Assembly (NCBI GenBank): GCA_028280615.1
Contig: JANQLK010000057.1
Coordinates: 1 to 64,000, forward strand
DNA: 64,000 nucleotides
Reading direction: 5' to 3'
Source: Woeseiaceae bacterium
GTDB taxonomy: Bacteria > Pseudomonadota > Gammaproteobacteria > Steroidobacterales > Woeseiaceae
A program made the translations under genes and the position numbers. Positions 27,032 through 36,301 of the stretch are shown piece after piece. Under the pieces are notes generated by a model that worked only from the letters and a program-made list of their open reading frames with translations, was not told where the DNA came from and did not search any database. The stretch's first letter is position 1; every line of letters begins with the position of its first letter.

Positions 27032-28911
27032 GCCGACTTCCTCAAGTCTCGCTTCTTCAGATGAATGAGCAGCAGTGAGACCGCGGACGGCGTCATGCCC
27101 TCGAGCCTGCCGGCCTGGCCGATCGTGACCGGGCGCGCGCGCTCGAGTTTCTCGCGGGCCTCGTTCGACAGTCCGTCGACGAGAGCGTAGTCGATATCGG
27201 CCGGCAGGCAGAGCGCATCCTGCTTCGCGTGCTTCTCGATCTCGCGTGACTGCCGCTCGATGTAGCCCGCGTACCTGGCCTGCGTTTCGAGCTGCAGCAC
27301 GACCTGCTCGCAGAGCTCGTCGGAGTCGATCCGATCGTCGTCGAACGAACCGACCGCATCGATCGCCGCAAGCTCCGCGTAGGACACGCCCGGGCGTTTG
27401 AGCAGCGTATCGGCGCGGGTCTCGCGCGCGATCGTTTCGCCGCCGAGCCGCGTGCCGGCCCGGACCGTCAAGCCGCGCAGCCGCTCCTGCTCGGCGGCCA
27501 CGGCGTCGCGCTTGGCCGAGTAGATCGTCCAGCGTTCATCGTCGACGACTCCTAAGGAACGGCCGGTCTCGGTGAGCCTCAGGTCCGCGTTGTCCTCGCG
27601 CAGCGACAGCCTGAATTCGGCGCGGCTCGTGAACATGCGGTACGGCTCGCTGACGCCGCGCGTGACCAGGTCGTCGATCAGGACGCCCATGTAGGCTTCG
27701 TGCCGTCCCGGGTACCAGCCGTCCTCGCCATTGGCCCGGCGCGCCGCGTTGATGCCGGCTACGAGGCCCTGCGCGCCGGCCTCCTCGTAGCCCGTCGTGC
27801 CGTTGATCTGGCCCGCGAACCAGAGGTTCCTCATGGGCCGCGTCTCGAGCGTCGGTTCGAGCCCGCGCGGGTCGAAATAGTCGTACTCGATCGCATAGCC
27901 CGGCTGGGTGATCTCGGCTCGCTCGAAGCCCGGCATCGAGCGAACGAACGCGAGCTGCACGGCCGCGGGCATGCTCGTCGAGATACCGTTCGGATAGACG
28001 ACATCGGTCGTCAGTCCCTCGGGCTCGACGAACACCTGGTGCGAATCCTTGTCGGCGAAGCGCACGATCTTGTCCTCGATCGACGGGCAGTAGCGCGGCC
28101 CGACGCCCTCGATCAGCCCCGAGAACATCGGCGACTGATCGAGCGACGCGCGGATTAGTTCGTGTGTCTCTTCGGTCGTGCGCGTGATGTGGCAGGACAG
28201 CTGCCGCGGATGCTCGGCGCGGTGCCCTAAGAACGAGAATACGGGTGCCGGCGAGTCGCCGGGCTGCTCCTGCATGCGCGAATAGTCGAGCGTCCGGCCG
28301 TCGAGCCGCGGCGGCGTGCCGGTCTTGAGCCTCGCGACCGTGAACGGCATTTCACGCAGCCGTTCGGCCAGGCGGTTCGACGGCGCATCGCCGACGCGGC
28401 CGCCGGCCTTTATGTCCTTGCCGACCAGGATCCTGCCGCCGAGGAACGTGCCGACGGTCAGGACGACGGCCTGCGCGTCGATACGCCTTCCGTCCTCGGT
28501 CACGACGCCCAAGACGGCGCCGCCGTCGACGACGAGGTCGCCAACCGAGGCTTCGACGAGTTCGAGCCCGGGCTGATTCTCGAGTAGCGTCCGGATCGCG
28601 CGTGCGTACAGCAGGCGGTCGGCCTGCGCACGCGTGGCGCGGACGGCCGGACCCTTGCTCGCGTTCAGGATACGGAACTGGATGCCGGCGCGGTCGATCG
28701 CGCGTGCCATCGCGCCGCCCAGTGCATCGATCTCCCGGGTCAGGTGGCCCTTGCCGATGCCGCCGATCGCCGGGTTACAGCTCATCGCCCCCAGCGTATC
28801 GAGGCGCTGAGTGACGAGCAGCGTCCGCGCACCCGCGCGCGCCGCGGCCAGGCAGGCCTCGGTACCGGCGTGACCGCCGCCGATCACGATGACGTCGTAA
28901 GGTTCTGACAT
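27028..28911 (-). CDS. mnmG: tRNA uridine-34 carboxymethylaminomethyl modification enzyme MnmG
   Basis: MnmG (GidA) works with MnmE to install cmnm5U34 in tRNA, using FAD. The 627-residue protein begins [19 protein letters not shown] (FAD-binding Rossmann motif), has the conserved [16 protein letters not shown] and [13 protein letters not shown] signatures, and a C-terminal helical domain with [22 protein letters not shown]. Length is standard. The start at 28909-28911 is set by homology; there is no clear ribosome-binding site. In relatives mnmE and rsmG are direct neighbours, but here both are many kilobases away. Confidence 0.97.
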   Translation of the reverse strand: MSEPYDVIVIGGGHAGTEACLAAARAGARTLLVTQRLDTLGAMSCNPAIGGIGKGHLTREIDALGGAMARAIDRAGIQFRILNASKGPAVRATRAQADRLLYARAIRTLLENQPGLELVEASVGDLVVDGGAVLGVVTEDGRRIDAQAVVLTVGTFLGGRILVGKDIKAGGRVGDAPSNRLAERLREMPFTVARLKTGTPPRLDGRTLDYSRMQEQPGDSPAPVFSFLGHRAEHPRQLSCHITRTTEETHELIRASLDQSPMFSGLIEGVGPRYCPSIEDKIVRFADKDSHQVFVEPEGLTTDVVYPNGISTSMPAAVQLAFVRSMPGFERAEITQPGYAIEYDYFDPRGLEPTLETRPMRNLWFAGQINGTTGYEEAGAQGLVAGINAARRANGEDGWYPGRHEAYMGVLIDDLVTRGVSEPYRMFTSRAEFRLSLREDNADLRLTETGRSLGVVDDERWTIYSAKRDAVAAEQERLRGLTVRAGTRLGGETIARETRADTLLKRPGVSYAELAAIDAVGSFDDDRIDSDELCEQVVLQLETQARYAGYIERQSREIEKHAKQDALCLPADIDYALVDGLSNEAREKLERARPVTIGQAGRLEGMTPSAVSLLLIHLKKRDLRKSA

Positions 28912-29030
28912 AGAAGGAAGTATGCCCTGGGAGAAAGCCGCGATTTTAGCCCCGCGCCGCTTTACATGCACGGGCAGAATGACCAAGATTACGCGCCACG
29001 GCGCCCGAGGCGTCCTTTGTAGAGTTGTTC

Positions 29031-30512
29031 ATGATTCGAACCGGCGCGTCGCAGAAACCGGCCTCGATGCTCGGATTCCTGGCGGCGCTGTGGGTCGCGT
29101 TCGGCGCAACGGCTGCCAACGCGCTCGAGCTCGAGGACTGCCGGATCAGTGCCGGCGAGGCGTTTCCGAGCCTCAAGGCCCGCTGCGGCGTGCTCGAGCG
29201 GCCGTTGGACCCGGAGAATCCCGACGCCGGGACGATCGGCATCCGCGTGGCCGTCGTACCGGCCCTGAACCTCGAGCCCGAGCCCGATCCGCTCGTACCG
29301 ATCGCGGGCGGACCGGGCCAGGGCAGCGTGCAATTCTATGCGGGCTACCGCGGCGCGTTCGAGGCCGTGCGCCGCAACCGTGACATCCTGCTCGTCGATC
29401 AGCGCGGCACGGGCGAATCCGCCCGCCTGGACTGCGATATCGACGATGACGTCGTCGAGGGCCAGCTATCCGTCGCCGAGACGAAACGGCTAACACAGGA
29501 GTGCCTCGAAGCCCTGCCGCACGACCCGCGCTTTTTCACCACCAGCATTGCCGTCAAGGATCTCGAGGCCGTTCGCGAGGCCCTGGGCTACCCGGCCCTC
29601 AACATTTACGGCGTCTCCTACGGCACACGCGTCGCGCAGCACTTCGCGCGCCGCTATCCGGACTCGGTGCGGACGATCGTGCTCGACGGCGTCGTGCCGC
29701 CGCCGGTCGCGCTTGGCCCCGAGATCGCCATCGAGGCGCAGCGCGCGCTCGATTCGATCTTCGATCGCTGCGCGGCTGAAGCCGACTGCAACGAACGCTT
29801 CCCGGATCTCGCCGACCGTTTCGAGACCCTCAGGAACGAGCTCGATCAGGACCCGGCCCGGGTCCGCCTCGCGCATCCCTTGACCGGCGAGTACGAGACC
29901 CTGCGCTTCGGCAAGAGCGAACTCGCGGGCGCGGTCCGGCTGCTCGCCTACCAGCCGGGCACGATCGCGCTTCTGCCCCTGCTCATATCGGAGGCCGCCG
30001 AGGGCAACCTCGTACCGCTCGCGGCGCAGTTCAGCATGACGGCCGACAGCTTGGGCAGAGCGCTTGCGCTCGGTATGCACAACGCCGTCATGTGCACCGA
30101 AGACGCGCCGTTCTACGATTCGGCCAGCACAGATAACGCCGAGCTCAGGCAGACCTACATCGGCGCGATGCAGGTCGAAACGCTCGAGGCCATGTGCGAT
30201 GTGTGGCCGGAGGGACCGATCGACGACGACTTCAAGCAGCCGCTCACGACGACGCTGCCGACGCTGCTCCTGTCGGGCAGCGCCGACCCGATCACGCCGC
30301 CGAGCTATGCGGACCTCGCAGCCGTGCACCTCAAGAAGGCCTGGCTCAGGACCAACGTCCATCAGGGCCACGGGCAGATCATGGTCGGCTGTATGCCGCG
30401 GGTCGTCGAACGGTTCGTCCAAAAACGGGCCGTCGAGCCCGGCGACTTCGATTGCCTGGAGTCGAGTTTCGTCATGCCGTTTTTCCTGAATTTCGCCGGG
30501 CCGAAACCGTGA
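29031..30512 (+). CDS. Exported alpha/beta hydrolase, S33 TAP-like peptidase
   Basis: The 493-residue protein has a signal peptide (about 1-33, ending ANALE) and an alpha/beta hydrolase fold with the tripeptidyl-aminopeptidase C-terminal extension. Visible active-site parts are the oxyanion region PIAGGPGQGS, the nucleophile Ser in YGVSYGTRVAQ, the acid in SGSADPITPP and the histidine in HQGHGQI. LVDQRGTGES is typical of proline iminopeptidase relatives. ATG at 29031 is used; an in-frame TTG lies 6 bases upstream. Its stop overlaps the start of the ABC ATPase gene, giving a coupled S33-natA-natB unit. Confidence 0.88.
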   Translation: MIRTGASQKPASMLGFLAALWVAFGATAANALELEDCRISAGEAFPSLKARCGVLERPLDPENPDAGTIGIRVAVVPALNLEPEPDPLVPIAGGPGQGSVQFYAGYRGAFEAVRRNRDILLVDQRGTGESARLDCDIDDDVVEGQLSVAETKRLTQECLEALPHDPRFFTTSIAVKDLEAVREALGYPALNIYGVSYGTRVAQHFARRYPDSVRTIVLDGVVPPPVALGPEIAIEAQRALDSIFDRCAAEADCNERFPDLADRFETLRNELDQDPARVRLAHPLTGEYETLRFGKSELAGAVRLLAYQPGTIALLPLLISEAAEGNLVPLAAQFSMTADSLGRALALGMHNAVMCTEDAPFYDSASTDNAELRQTYIGAMQVETLEAMCDVWPEGPIDDDFKQPLTTTLPTLLLSGSADPITPPSYADLAAVHLKKAWLRTNVHQGHGQIMVGCMPRVVERFVQKRAVEPGDFDCLESSFVMPFFLNFAGPKP

Positions 30513-31237
30513 TCCGGGTCGACGGCATTCACAAGTCCTTCGGCGAGGTCCGGGCCGTCGGCGGCGTGTCCTTCGACGCGCCCGACGGCAAGATCACGGG
30601 GCTCCTGGGCCCGAACGGCGCCGGCAAGTCGACGACGCTCAGAATTCTCTATACCGTGCTCAAGCCCGACGAGGGCACGGCCACGATCGACGGCCACGAC
30701 GTCGTGGCGGAACCGCTCGCGGCGCGGCAGAAGACCGGGGCGCTGCCGCACGGCGCAGGCCTGTATCCGCACCTTTCGGCACGCGAGAACATCGCTTACT
30801 ACGCGGCCCTGTGCGGACTGCCGCGCGCCGAGATCGACGACCGCGTCGCCGCCATCATCGAGATGCTCGAGATCGGCGACTTCGCGGACCGGCGCAGCAA
30901 GGGGTTTTCGCAGGGCCAGCGAACCAAGGTGGCGCTCGCTCGCGCGCTCGTGCACGACCCGCAGAATGTCATCCTGGATGAGCCGACCAACGGCCTCGAC
31001 GTCATGGCGACGCGCTCGCTTAGGCGCCTGATTCTGAAGCTCAAGGATGCCGGGCGCTGCGTGCTGTTTTCGAGCCACGTCATGCAGGAGGTGGCGGCGC
31101 TCTGCGACGACATCGTCGTGATCGCGGCCGGCAAGGTCGCCATCGACGCGTCGGCCGACGGCATACGCGAGAAGACCGGCTGTGACGACCTCGAGGACGC
31201 CTTCGTCGAGGCGATCCGGCTCGTGGAGCCAGCCTGA
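30509..31237 (+). CDS. ABC exporter ATPase, NatA-like
   Basis: The 242-residue ATPase has Walker A GPNGAGKSTT, Q-loop region TGALPHGAGLYPHLSARENI, a signature reading FSQGQRTKVALARAL (Gln replaces the first Gly of LSGGQ) and Walker B NVILDEPTNGLD. It belongs to the NatA/CcmA-type export group. GTG at 30509-30511 is the start, overlapping the preceding stop as GTGA; the longer frame upstream is not conserved. Partnered with the ABC-2 permease that starts at its last base. Sodium or drug export is possible but the substrate is unknown. Confidence 0.9.
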   Translation: MIRVDGIHKSFGEVRAVGGVSFDAPDGKITGLLGPNGAGKSTTLRILYTVLKPDEGTATIDGHDVVAEPLAARQKTGALPHGAGLYPHLSARENIAYYAALCGLPRAEIDDRVAAIIEMLEIGDFADRRSKGFSQGQRTKVALARALVHDPQNVILDEPTNGLDVMATRSLRRLILKLKDAGRCVLFSSHVMQEVAALCDDIVVIAAGKVAIDASADGIREKTGCDDLEDAFVEAIRLVEPA

Positions 31238-32415
31238 TGTCCACCTCGTTCACAGTCTTCGCGAAGGAAGTGCTCGACAACTTTCGCGATCGCCGAACGC
31301 TCGTCTCGGCACTCGTGCTCGGCCCGATGTTCGGCCCGGTACTGTTCGCCTTCATCATCAACCTGTCGATCGAGAACTCGCTGACGGACGTCGAGAAAAC
31401 GCTCGAGGTGCCCGTTCTCGGCGCCGAACACGCGCCGAACCTGATCGCGTTTCTCGAGAGCCAGAACATTACGGTCGCGGCGGCGCCGGATAGTCGCGAG
31501 GCTGCCGTCGAGGCCGTCCGGCTCGGTCTGCACGACGTCGTCATCATCGTGCCGGCCGACTTCGGCGAACAGCTGGCCGAGGCGACGCCCGCGAGGATCG
31601 AGGTGGTCTCCGACCAGGCCAACACCAACGCCGAGCGGGACGCGCGCCGCGTCCGCCTCGCGCTCCAGGGCCTGAGCCAGCAGATCGCATCGCTCAGGCT
31701 GACCGCGCGCGGCGTCAACCCGATGGCGATGCGGCCCTTCAACATCGACGACGTCGACGTCTCTACGCCGTCCGGACGCTCGGGCATCCTGCTCGGCATG
31801 ATGAGTTACTTCTTCCTGTTTGCGCTGCTCATGGGAGGCATGTATCTCGCGATCGATACGACGGCCGGCGAACGCGAGCGCGGCTCGCTGGAACCGTTGC
31901 TCGCCCTGCCCGTGACTCGCGACCAGCTGATCCTCGGCAAGATCGCGGCGACCTGCGTGTTCATGGCGCTGTCGCTGGCCTTGAGCCTCGTGTCGTTCTA
32001 CATCGCGCTCAGCTTCATGCCGCTCGAGCAGCTCGGCATGACGCCGAACTTCAGCCCGCCCGTCGTCGGCATGGCGTTCCTGCTGCTCGCGCCGTTCATC
32101 CTGGTCGGCGCGTCGGTCATGACGCTCGTCGCATCATTCACGCACAGCTACAAGGAGGCGCAGACCTGGCTCAGCGCCGTGCTGCTGGCGCCGACGCTGC
32201 CGATACTCATCGTGAGCCTGTTGACGCTCAGGCCGCGCATCGAGTTCATGTACGTGCCGTCCCTGAGCCAGCATCTGCTGCTCATGAACATGGTCAAGAA
32301 CGAGCCGCTCGACCCCACCTACGTGACGATCTCGGTCACGAGTACGCTGGCCATCGGCGCGCTCCTGACCTGGCTGTGCGCGAAGCTGTATCGCCGTGAG
32401 GGGCTGCTGGGCTGA
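31237..32415 (+). CDS. ABC-2 type exporter permease, NatB-like
   Basis: The 392-residue membrane protein has one N-terminal helix (about 25-45), a large extracytoplasmic loop (about 50-175) and five or six C-terminal helices beginning at about 185 (GILLGMMSYFFLFALLMGGMY). ERERGSLEPLLALPVTRDQLILGK is the ABC-2 cytoplasmic signature, as in NatB. It shares the TGATG overlap with the ATPase gene. A gene for a membrane-fusion protein is not next to it, so it probably works without one. Confidence 0.9.
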   Translation: MSTSFTVFAKEVLDNFRDRRTLVSALVLGPMFGPVLFAFIINLSIENSLTDVEKTLEVPVLGAEHAPNLIAFLESQNITVAAAPDSREAAVEAVRLGLHDVVIIVPADFGEQLAEATPARIEVVSDQANTNAERDARRVRLALQGLSQQIASLRLTARGVNPMAMRPFNIDDVDVSTPSGRSGILLGMMSYFFLFALLMGGMYLAIDTTAGERERGSLEPLLALPVTRDQLILGKIAATCVFMALSLALSLVSFYIALSFMPLEQLGMTPNFSPPVVGMAFLLLAPFILVGASVMTLVASFTHSYKEAQTWLSAVLLAPTLPILIVSLLTLRPRIEFMYVPSLSQHLLLMNMVKNEPLDPTYVTISVTSTLAIGALLTWLCAKLYRREGLLG

Positions 32416-32454
32416 GAGCGACGTATTCCGCGCGCCATGCGCGACGCGGCCGTG

Positions 32455-32482
32455 TTGACAATCCGCGCCGATCGCCCAAGAT
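32455..32482 (+). promoter_or_regulatory. Candidate promoter for the M16 peptidase pair
   Basis: A perfect TTGACA (32455-32460) lies 45 bases before the ATG at 32505. The best -10 partner is CAAGAT at 32477-32482 with a 16-base spacer, which is weak. The site separates the NatAB-like unit from the peptidase genes. Confidence 0.35.
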
Positions 32483-32504
32483 GTAGGACCGGTAGGTCAC
32501 GCAG

Positions 32505-34214
32505 ATGACTATGTCAGTACTCTCCGAGCTCCGCCGCCGCAACGTGTTCAAGGTTGCGGGCGTGTACGTCGTGAGCGCTGCGCTGGTGCAGTGGCTTGCG
32601 ATGATCGCGGAGGCGCAGCTCGGGCTGGCGAGCTGGTTCAGCACAATCGTCGCGATCCTGCTGATCCTGGGCTTCCCCGGCGCGTTGATGTTCGCCTGGG
32701 TCTACGAGATCACGCCGGGCGGACTGCGCAAGGCCATCGAGGTCGACCAGACGCAGTCGATCGTTTTCAAGACCGGCCAGAAACTGAATGCCGCCCTGGC
32801 CGTGCTGACCGTGCTCGCAGCCGTCGCGATGATTGCCGACCGGCTGCTCCCGGAACTCGCGCGGCCCGATCTTGCGCCGATCGATATCATCCGCAAGAGC
32901 GTCGTCAGCGTGCCGAATCCCGACGATGTGCTGGTCGCGCCGACGGGTGTTCGCACGCCGGCCGAGATCCGCAGCTTCACGCTCGACAACGGCATGACGG
33001 TTATCGTGTGGCCCGACCATGACATCCCGAACGTCGCGATGTACCTGTTCGTCCGTGCGGGCGGCCGCAACGAGGTTCCGGGCATTACGGGGCTGTCGCA
33101 CTTCTTCGAACACATGATGTTCAACGGCACCGAAGACGTGCCGCCGGGCGACTTCGATCGCATCATGGAAGCCGCGGGCGGTGCCAACAACGCCTACACG
33201 AGCGAAGATCTGACCGTATACCAGGACTGGTTTCCGAGCTCGGCGCTGGACACGGTCTTTGCGCTCGAGGGCGATCGCTTCGCCAATCTCGCTATCGCAC
33301 CCGAGGTGGTCGAGAGCGAGCGCGGCGTCGTGTATTCCGAGCGTCGTTTGCGCATCGACAACGACAGCTTCGGCGCGCTCTACGAGCAGGTGGTTGCGAC
33401 CGCCTTCGTCGCGCATCCCTACCAGTTTCCCGTGATCGGCTGGCCGTCCGACATCGAGGCGTGGACCGCGGACGATCTCGACAACTACTTCCGCACGTAC
33501 TATGCGCCGAACAATACGGTCATGGTCGTCGCGGGCGACGTAAGTAGCACGGACGTGCTCGACCTTGCGGCCACCTACTTCGGCGGCATTCCGGCCCAGG
33601 CGCCGCCCGCCGCGGTCCGGACCGTCGAACCCGCGCAGCAGGGTCAGCGGCGCGTCACGGTGTCGGCGGCCGGCCAGGCCCCGCTCCTGCATTTGGCTTT
33701 CCACGGCGGCCGCGCCACCGACGAGGACGCGCTGGCGCTCGAGGTCCTGATGCACATCCTCGTGGGCGGCGACTCCTCCCGACTCACTCGTGCGCTGGTC
33801 GAGGAAGAAGCGCTCGCTATCAGCGTGGACTACTTTCGTGAGGGCGCGATCGATCCGGGACTCGTCTACCTGTATCTCACGCTGCCGCCGGGCGGCGACC
33901 TCGCGGCGGCCGAGACACGCACGCTGGCGCTGCTTGCGGACGCCGGCGGGAACGGCGTGAGCGATGCCGAGGTCGAGAAAGCGCGCAACATCATGCTCGC
34001 CGACTACTGGCGCGACGTGGCGACGATCGACGGCAAGGCGTCGCTGGTCGGCGACTACGAGGTCATCTACGGCGGCTACGAAAAGCTCTTCGACCTGCCC
34101 GCGGCGCTCGGGGCGATCACGCCGGAGGATATTCGGACGGTCGCAGCCCGCGTGTTCCGCGTCGAAAACTCGACGGTCGGCGTGTTTTTGCCCACGGTGG
34201 AGGCAGCGGAATGA
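32505..34214 (+). CDS. M16 zinc peptidase with N-terminal membrane module
   Basis: The 569-residue protein starts with a module of about 115 residues: SELRRRNVFKVAGVYVV, a first membrane helix (15-32), a second (46-67), the EITPGGLRKAIEV motif, and a third helix (94-112). This RRNVFKVA/ITPxGLRK pattern is known from membrane-anchored adenylate-cyclase and TPR proteins of Woeseia-like gammaproteobacteria. From about residue 155 it is an M16B peptidase with the inverted zinc motif H199-F-F-E202-H203 and third ligand E279, so it should be catalytic. The stop overlaps the next M16 gene by 4 bases, giving an active/inactive pair. ATG at 32505 has GGTAGG 8 bases upstream. Confidence 0.9.
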   Translation: MTMSVLSELRRRNVFKVAGVYVVSAALVQWLAMIAEAQLGLASWFSTIVAILLILGFPGALMFAWVYEITPGGLRKAIEVDQTQSIVFKTGQKLNAALAVLTVLAAVAMIADRLLPELARPDLAPIDIIRKSVVSVPNPDDVLVAPTGVRTPAEIRSFTLDNGMTVIVWPDHDIPNVAMYLFVRAGGRNEVPGITGLSHFFEHMMFNGTEDVPPGDFDRIMEAAGGANNAYTSEDLTVYQDWFPSSALDTVFALEGDRFANLAIAPEVVESERGVVYSERRLRIDNDSFGALYEQVVATAFVAHPYQFPVIGWPSDIEAWTADDLDNYFRTYYAPNNTVMVVAGDVSSTDVLDLAATYFGGIPAQAPPAAVRTVEPAQQGQRRVTVSAAGQAPLLHLAFHGGRATDEDALALEVLMHILVGGDSSRLTRALVEEEALAISVDYFREGAIDPGLVYLYLTLPPGGDLAAAETRTLALLADAGGNGVSDAEVEKARNIMLADYWRDVATIDGKASLVGDYEVIYGGYEKLFDLPAALGAITPEDIRTVAARVFRVENSTVGVFLPTVEAAE

Positions 34215-35617
34215 ACCGCCTTGTCGCGTGCGTCCTGCTGCTCACCCTCGCGTCACCGGCGCCGGGCCAGGGCGTCACGCTGCCCGAGTCGCGCCGCGTC
34301 GAACTCGACAACGGGACCGTGTTGATCCTGACGATCAAGGACGATGTGCCGCTGATCGGCGTGAGTGCGATGCTCAGGGGCGGCGCCGCGCGCGACCCGG
34401 AAGGCCAGTCCGGTATCGCGAGCCTTTTCGCTGGCCTCATGCCCAAAGGCGCCGGCGAGCGCGATGCCGCCGAATTCGCGGAGGCCGTCGACAGCGTGGG
34501 CGGCCGCCTCGAGGCTTCGGCGGGCCTCGAAGCGATCGCGATCTCGGGTGATTTCCTGTCGCGCGATGCGGCGCTCATGGTCGAGCTCCTGGGCGACATG
34601 CTCGTCCGTCCGGCGCTCGACGAGGACGAGTTCGACAAACTCAAGGCCCGGGCAATCAGCCTTGGGAAAGCCGCGAAGGATGGCGATCCGGGCGAGCTCT
34701 TGCCCGCGTACGCGAACGCTTACGTATTCGGCGACCATCCGTACGCACGCCCCTTGAGCGGCAGCGAAGCCGCGCTCGCCGGGATTTCGTATCGCAACGT
34801 CCTGGACTACTACGCTTCGAGCATAGGCGCCGACCGGCTGATCGTTTCCGTGGCGGGCGACTTCGACGCCGACGCGATGCAGTCGATGCTGACCGAGGCC
34901 TTCGGCGGCTGGCGCGGAGCGGCCGAGCCGCTGGCCCCCATCGAGGAACCCGCAGCGGCTGAAGGCGGACGCGTGCTGCTGATCGACCGGCCGGGGGCGA
35001 CGCAGACCTACTTCTGGATCGGCAATCGCGGCGTGGCCGTGGACTACAACGGCCGCGCCGAGCTCGACCTCGTCAACACGCTGTTCGGCGGACGCTTTAC
35101 GTCGATGCTGATGACGGCGCTGCGCGTCGAGACCGGGCTAAGCTACCGCGCGCGGTCCGAGCTCGCGCGCCCGTCGAGGCCCGGCACGGTTGCGATCGTG
35201 TCGTTCACGGCGACACCGACGACGGCCGAGGCCATCGACCTGGCGCTCGATACGCTGGCCCGGCTCAAGGCGGAGCCGTTCGATGACGCGGCGCTCGAGT
35301 CGGCCAGGAATTACGTGCTCGGCCTGTTCCCGATGGCGCTCGAAACCGCCGCCCAGCTCGCGCGGCAGCTGGCAACGCTCGAAGTCCACGGCCTCGAGCG
35401 CAGCCACCTGGATGGCTATGCCGATGCGCTCCTCAGCGTAACGCCGGCCTCGGCCGCGAGCGTCACGGCCGAGGTCTACCCCGAAAGGCAGGACCTCGTG
35501 TTCGTACTCCTGGGCGACGCCAGCGCGATTCGCGAACTGGCCGCAAACTACGGCGCGGTCACCGAGCACCCGATTTCGGCGCCGACGTTTCGCGTGCCCG
35601 CCGATCCTTCGAACTAG
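34211..35617 (+). CDS. M16 peptidase-like partner subunit (no zinc motif)
   Basis: The 468-residue protein has a signal peptide (about 1-19, ending APGQG) and an M16 fold but no HxxEH; the position holds GIASLFAGLMPKG. It keeps the M16 RxxxxY-type C-terminal motif in TGLSYRARSELARP. Such proteins pair with the catalytic subunit as the substrate-binding half. It overlaps the upstream M16 gene by 4 bases. The partner is anchored in the inner membrane and this one is exported, so the pair should act at the periplasmic face. Confidence 0.9.
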   Translation: MNRLVACVLLLTLASPAPGQGVTLPESRRVELDNGTVLILTIKDDVPLIGVSAMLRGGAARDPEGQSGIASLFAGLMPKGAGERDAAEFAEAVDSVGGRLEASAGLEAIAISGDFLSRDAALMVELLGDMLVRPALDEDEFDKLKARAISLGKAAKDGDPGELLPAYANAYVFGDHPYARPLSGSEAALAGISYRNVLDYYASSIGADRLIVSVAGDFDADAMQSMLTEAFGGWRGAAEPLAPIEEPAAAEGGRVLLIDRPGATQTYFWIGNRGVAVDYNGRAELDLVNTLFGGRFTSMLMTALRVETGLSYRARSELARPSRPGTVAIVSFTATPTTAEAIDLALDTLARLKAEPFDDAALESARNYVLGLFPMALETAAQLARQLATLEVHGLERSHLDGYADALLSVTPASAASVTAEVYPERQDLVFVLLGDASAIRELAANYGAVTEHPISAPTFRVPADPSN

Positions 35618-36192
35618 CGCCCGAAGAACAATCGGCCCGCGATACCGTAGCGCGTGACGTCGTCACTGAAACCGATGTTGGCCCCCACGGCGAACTGCTC
35701 GGTCAGGAAATACCAGGCGCGGCCCGTGACGCCGAAATCGTCGTCGCCCACGTCCACGTAGTTGACGAAACCGGCCAGCTCGACGCGCGGCGTGATCATG
35801 TTGCGCATGCCGACGGAGATGCCGAAGCCGTCGTCGTCCGCCGACAGGGCGCCGGCGCTTGCCTCGGCCCGAATGTAGGCGAGGTTCAGGACGAAATCGC
35901 TGGTAGGCGACAGACTGCCGTGGAATCCGCCGCCGATCGCGTATTCGTCGAGGTCGACGTTGAAATCGAACTCCGCATTGCCGTAGCTCGCGAACGCCTG
36001 CCAGGATTCACCGAGTTCGAGCGAACCCCCGAGCGTGTAGGCGTCGCCATCGACGCTCGTATTGAAGACGTCGAAGTCGACGCGCTGGTAGCCGATTTCG
36101 ACGAAACTGTACTCCGGCCGCTCCGCGAGCGCAGGCGGGGAGAGTGCGACGACCGCGGTCGCGGCAACGAGTCGTGAGATGTGTCGTGCCAT
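35614..36192 (-). CDS. Small outer-membrane beta-barrel protein
   Basis: The 192-residue product has a signal peptide (about 1-23, cleavage after ALA) and then alternating-residue strands that end in GRLFFGR, a beta-barrel-like terminus with aromatic residues. Glycine-rich strand pairs such as YTLGGSLELGESWQAFASYG resemble porin-like or OmpW/OprF-type small barrels. It is of unknown function. ATG at 36190-36192 is the start; the longer frame upstream runs through mnmE-distal sequence. The stop overlaps the convergent M16 gene by 4 bases. Confidence 0.75.
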   Translation of the reverse strand: MARHISRLVAATAVVALSPPALAERPEYSFVEIGYQRVDFDVFNTSVDGDAYTLGGSLELGESWQAFASYGNAEFDFNVDLDEYAIGGGFHGSLSPTSDFVLNLAYIRAEASAGALSADDDGFGISVGMRNMITPRVELAGFVNYVDVGDDDFGVTGRAWYFLTEQFAVGANIGFSDDVTRYGIAGRLFFGR

Positions 36193-36301
36193 GAGAAGTA
36201 CCTTTGTTGTGTGCCCAATCGATTGCGATGTGAAACGTTCGACCGGCCGGGGCCGGCAAGGTGCCAAGCATGCACGGCACGGATGTACCGCAGATGAACG
36301 G

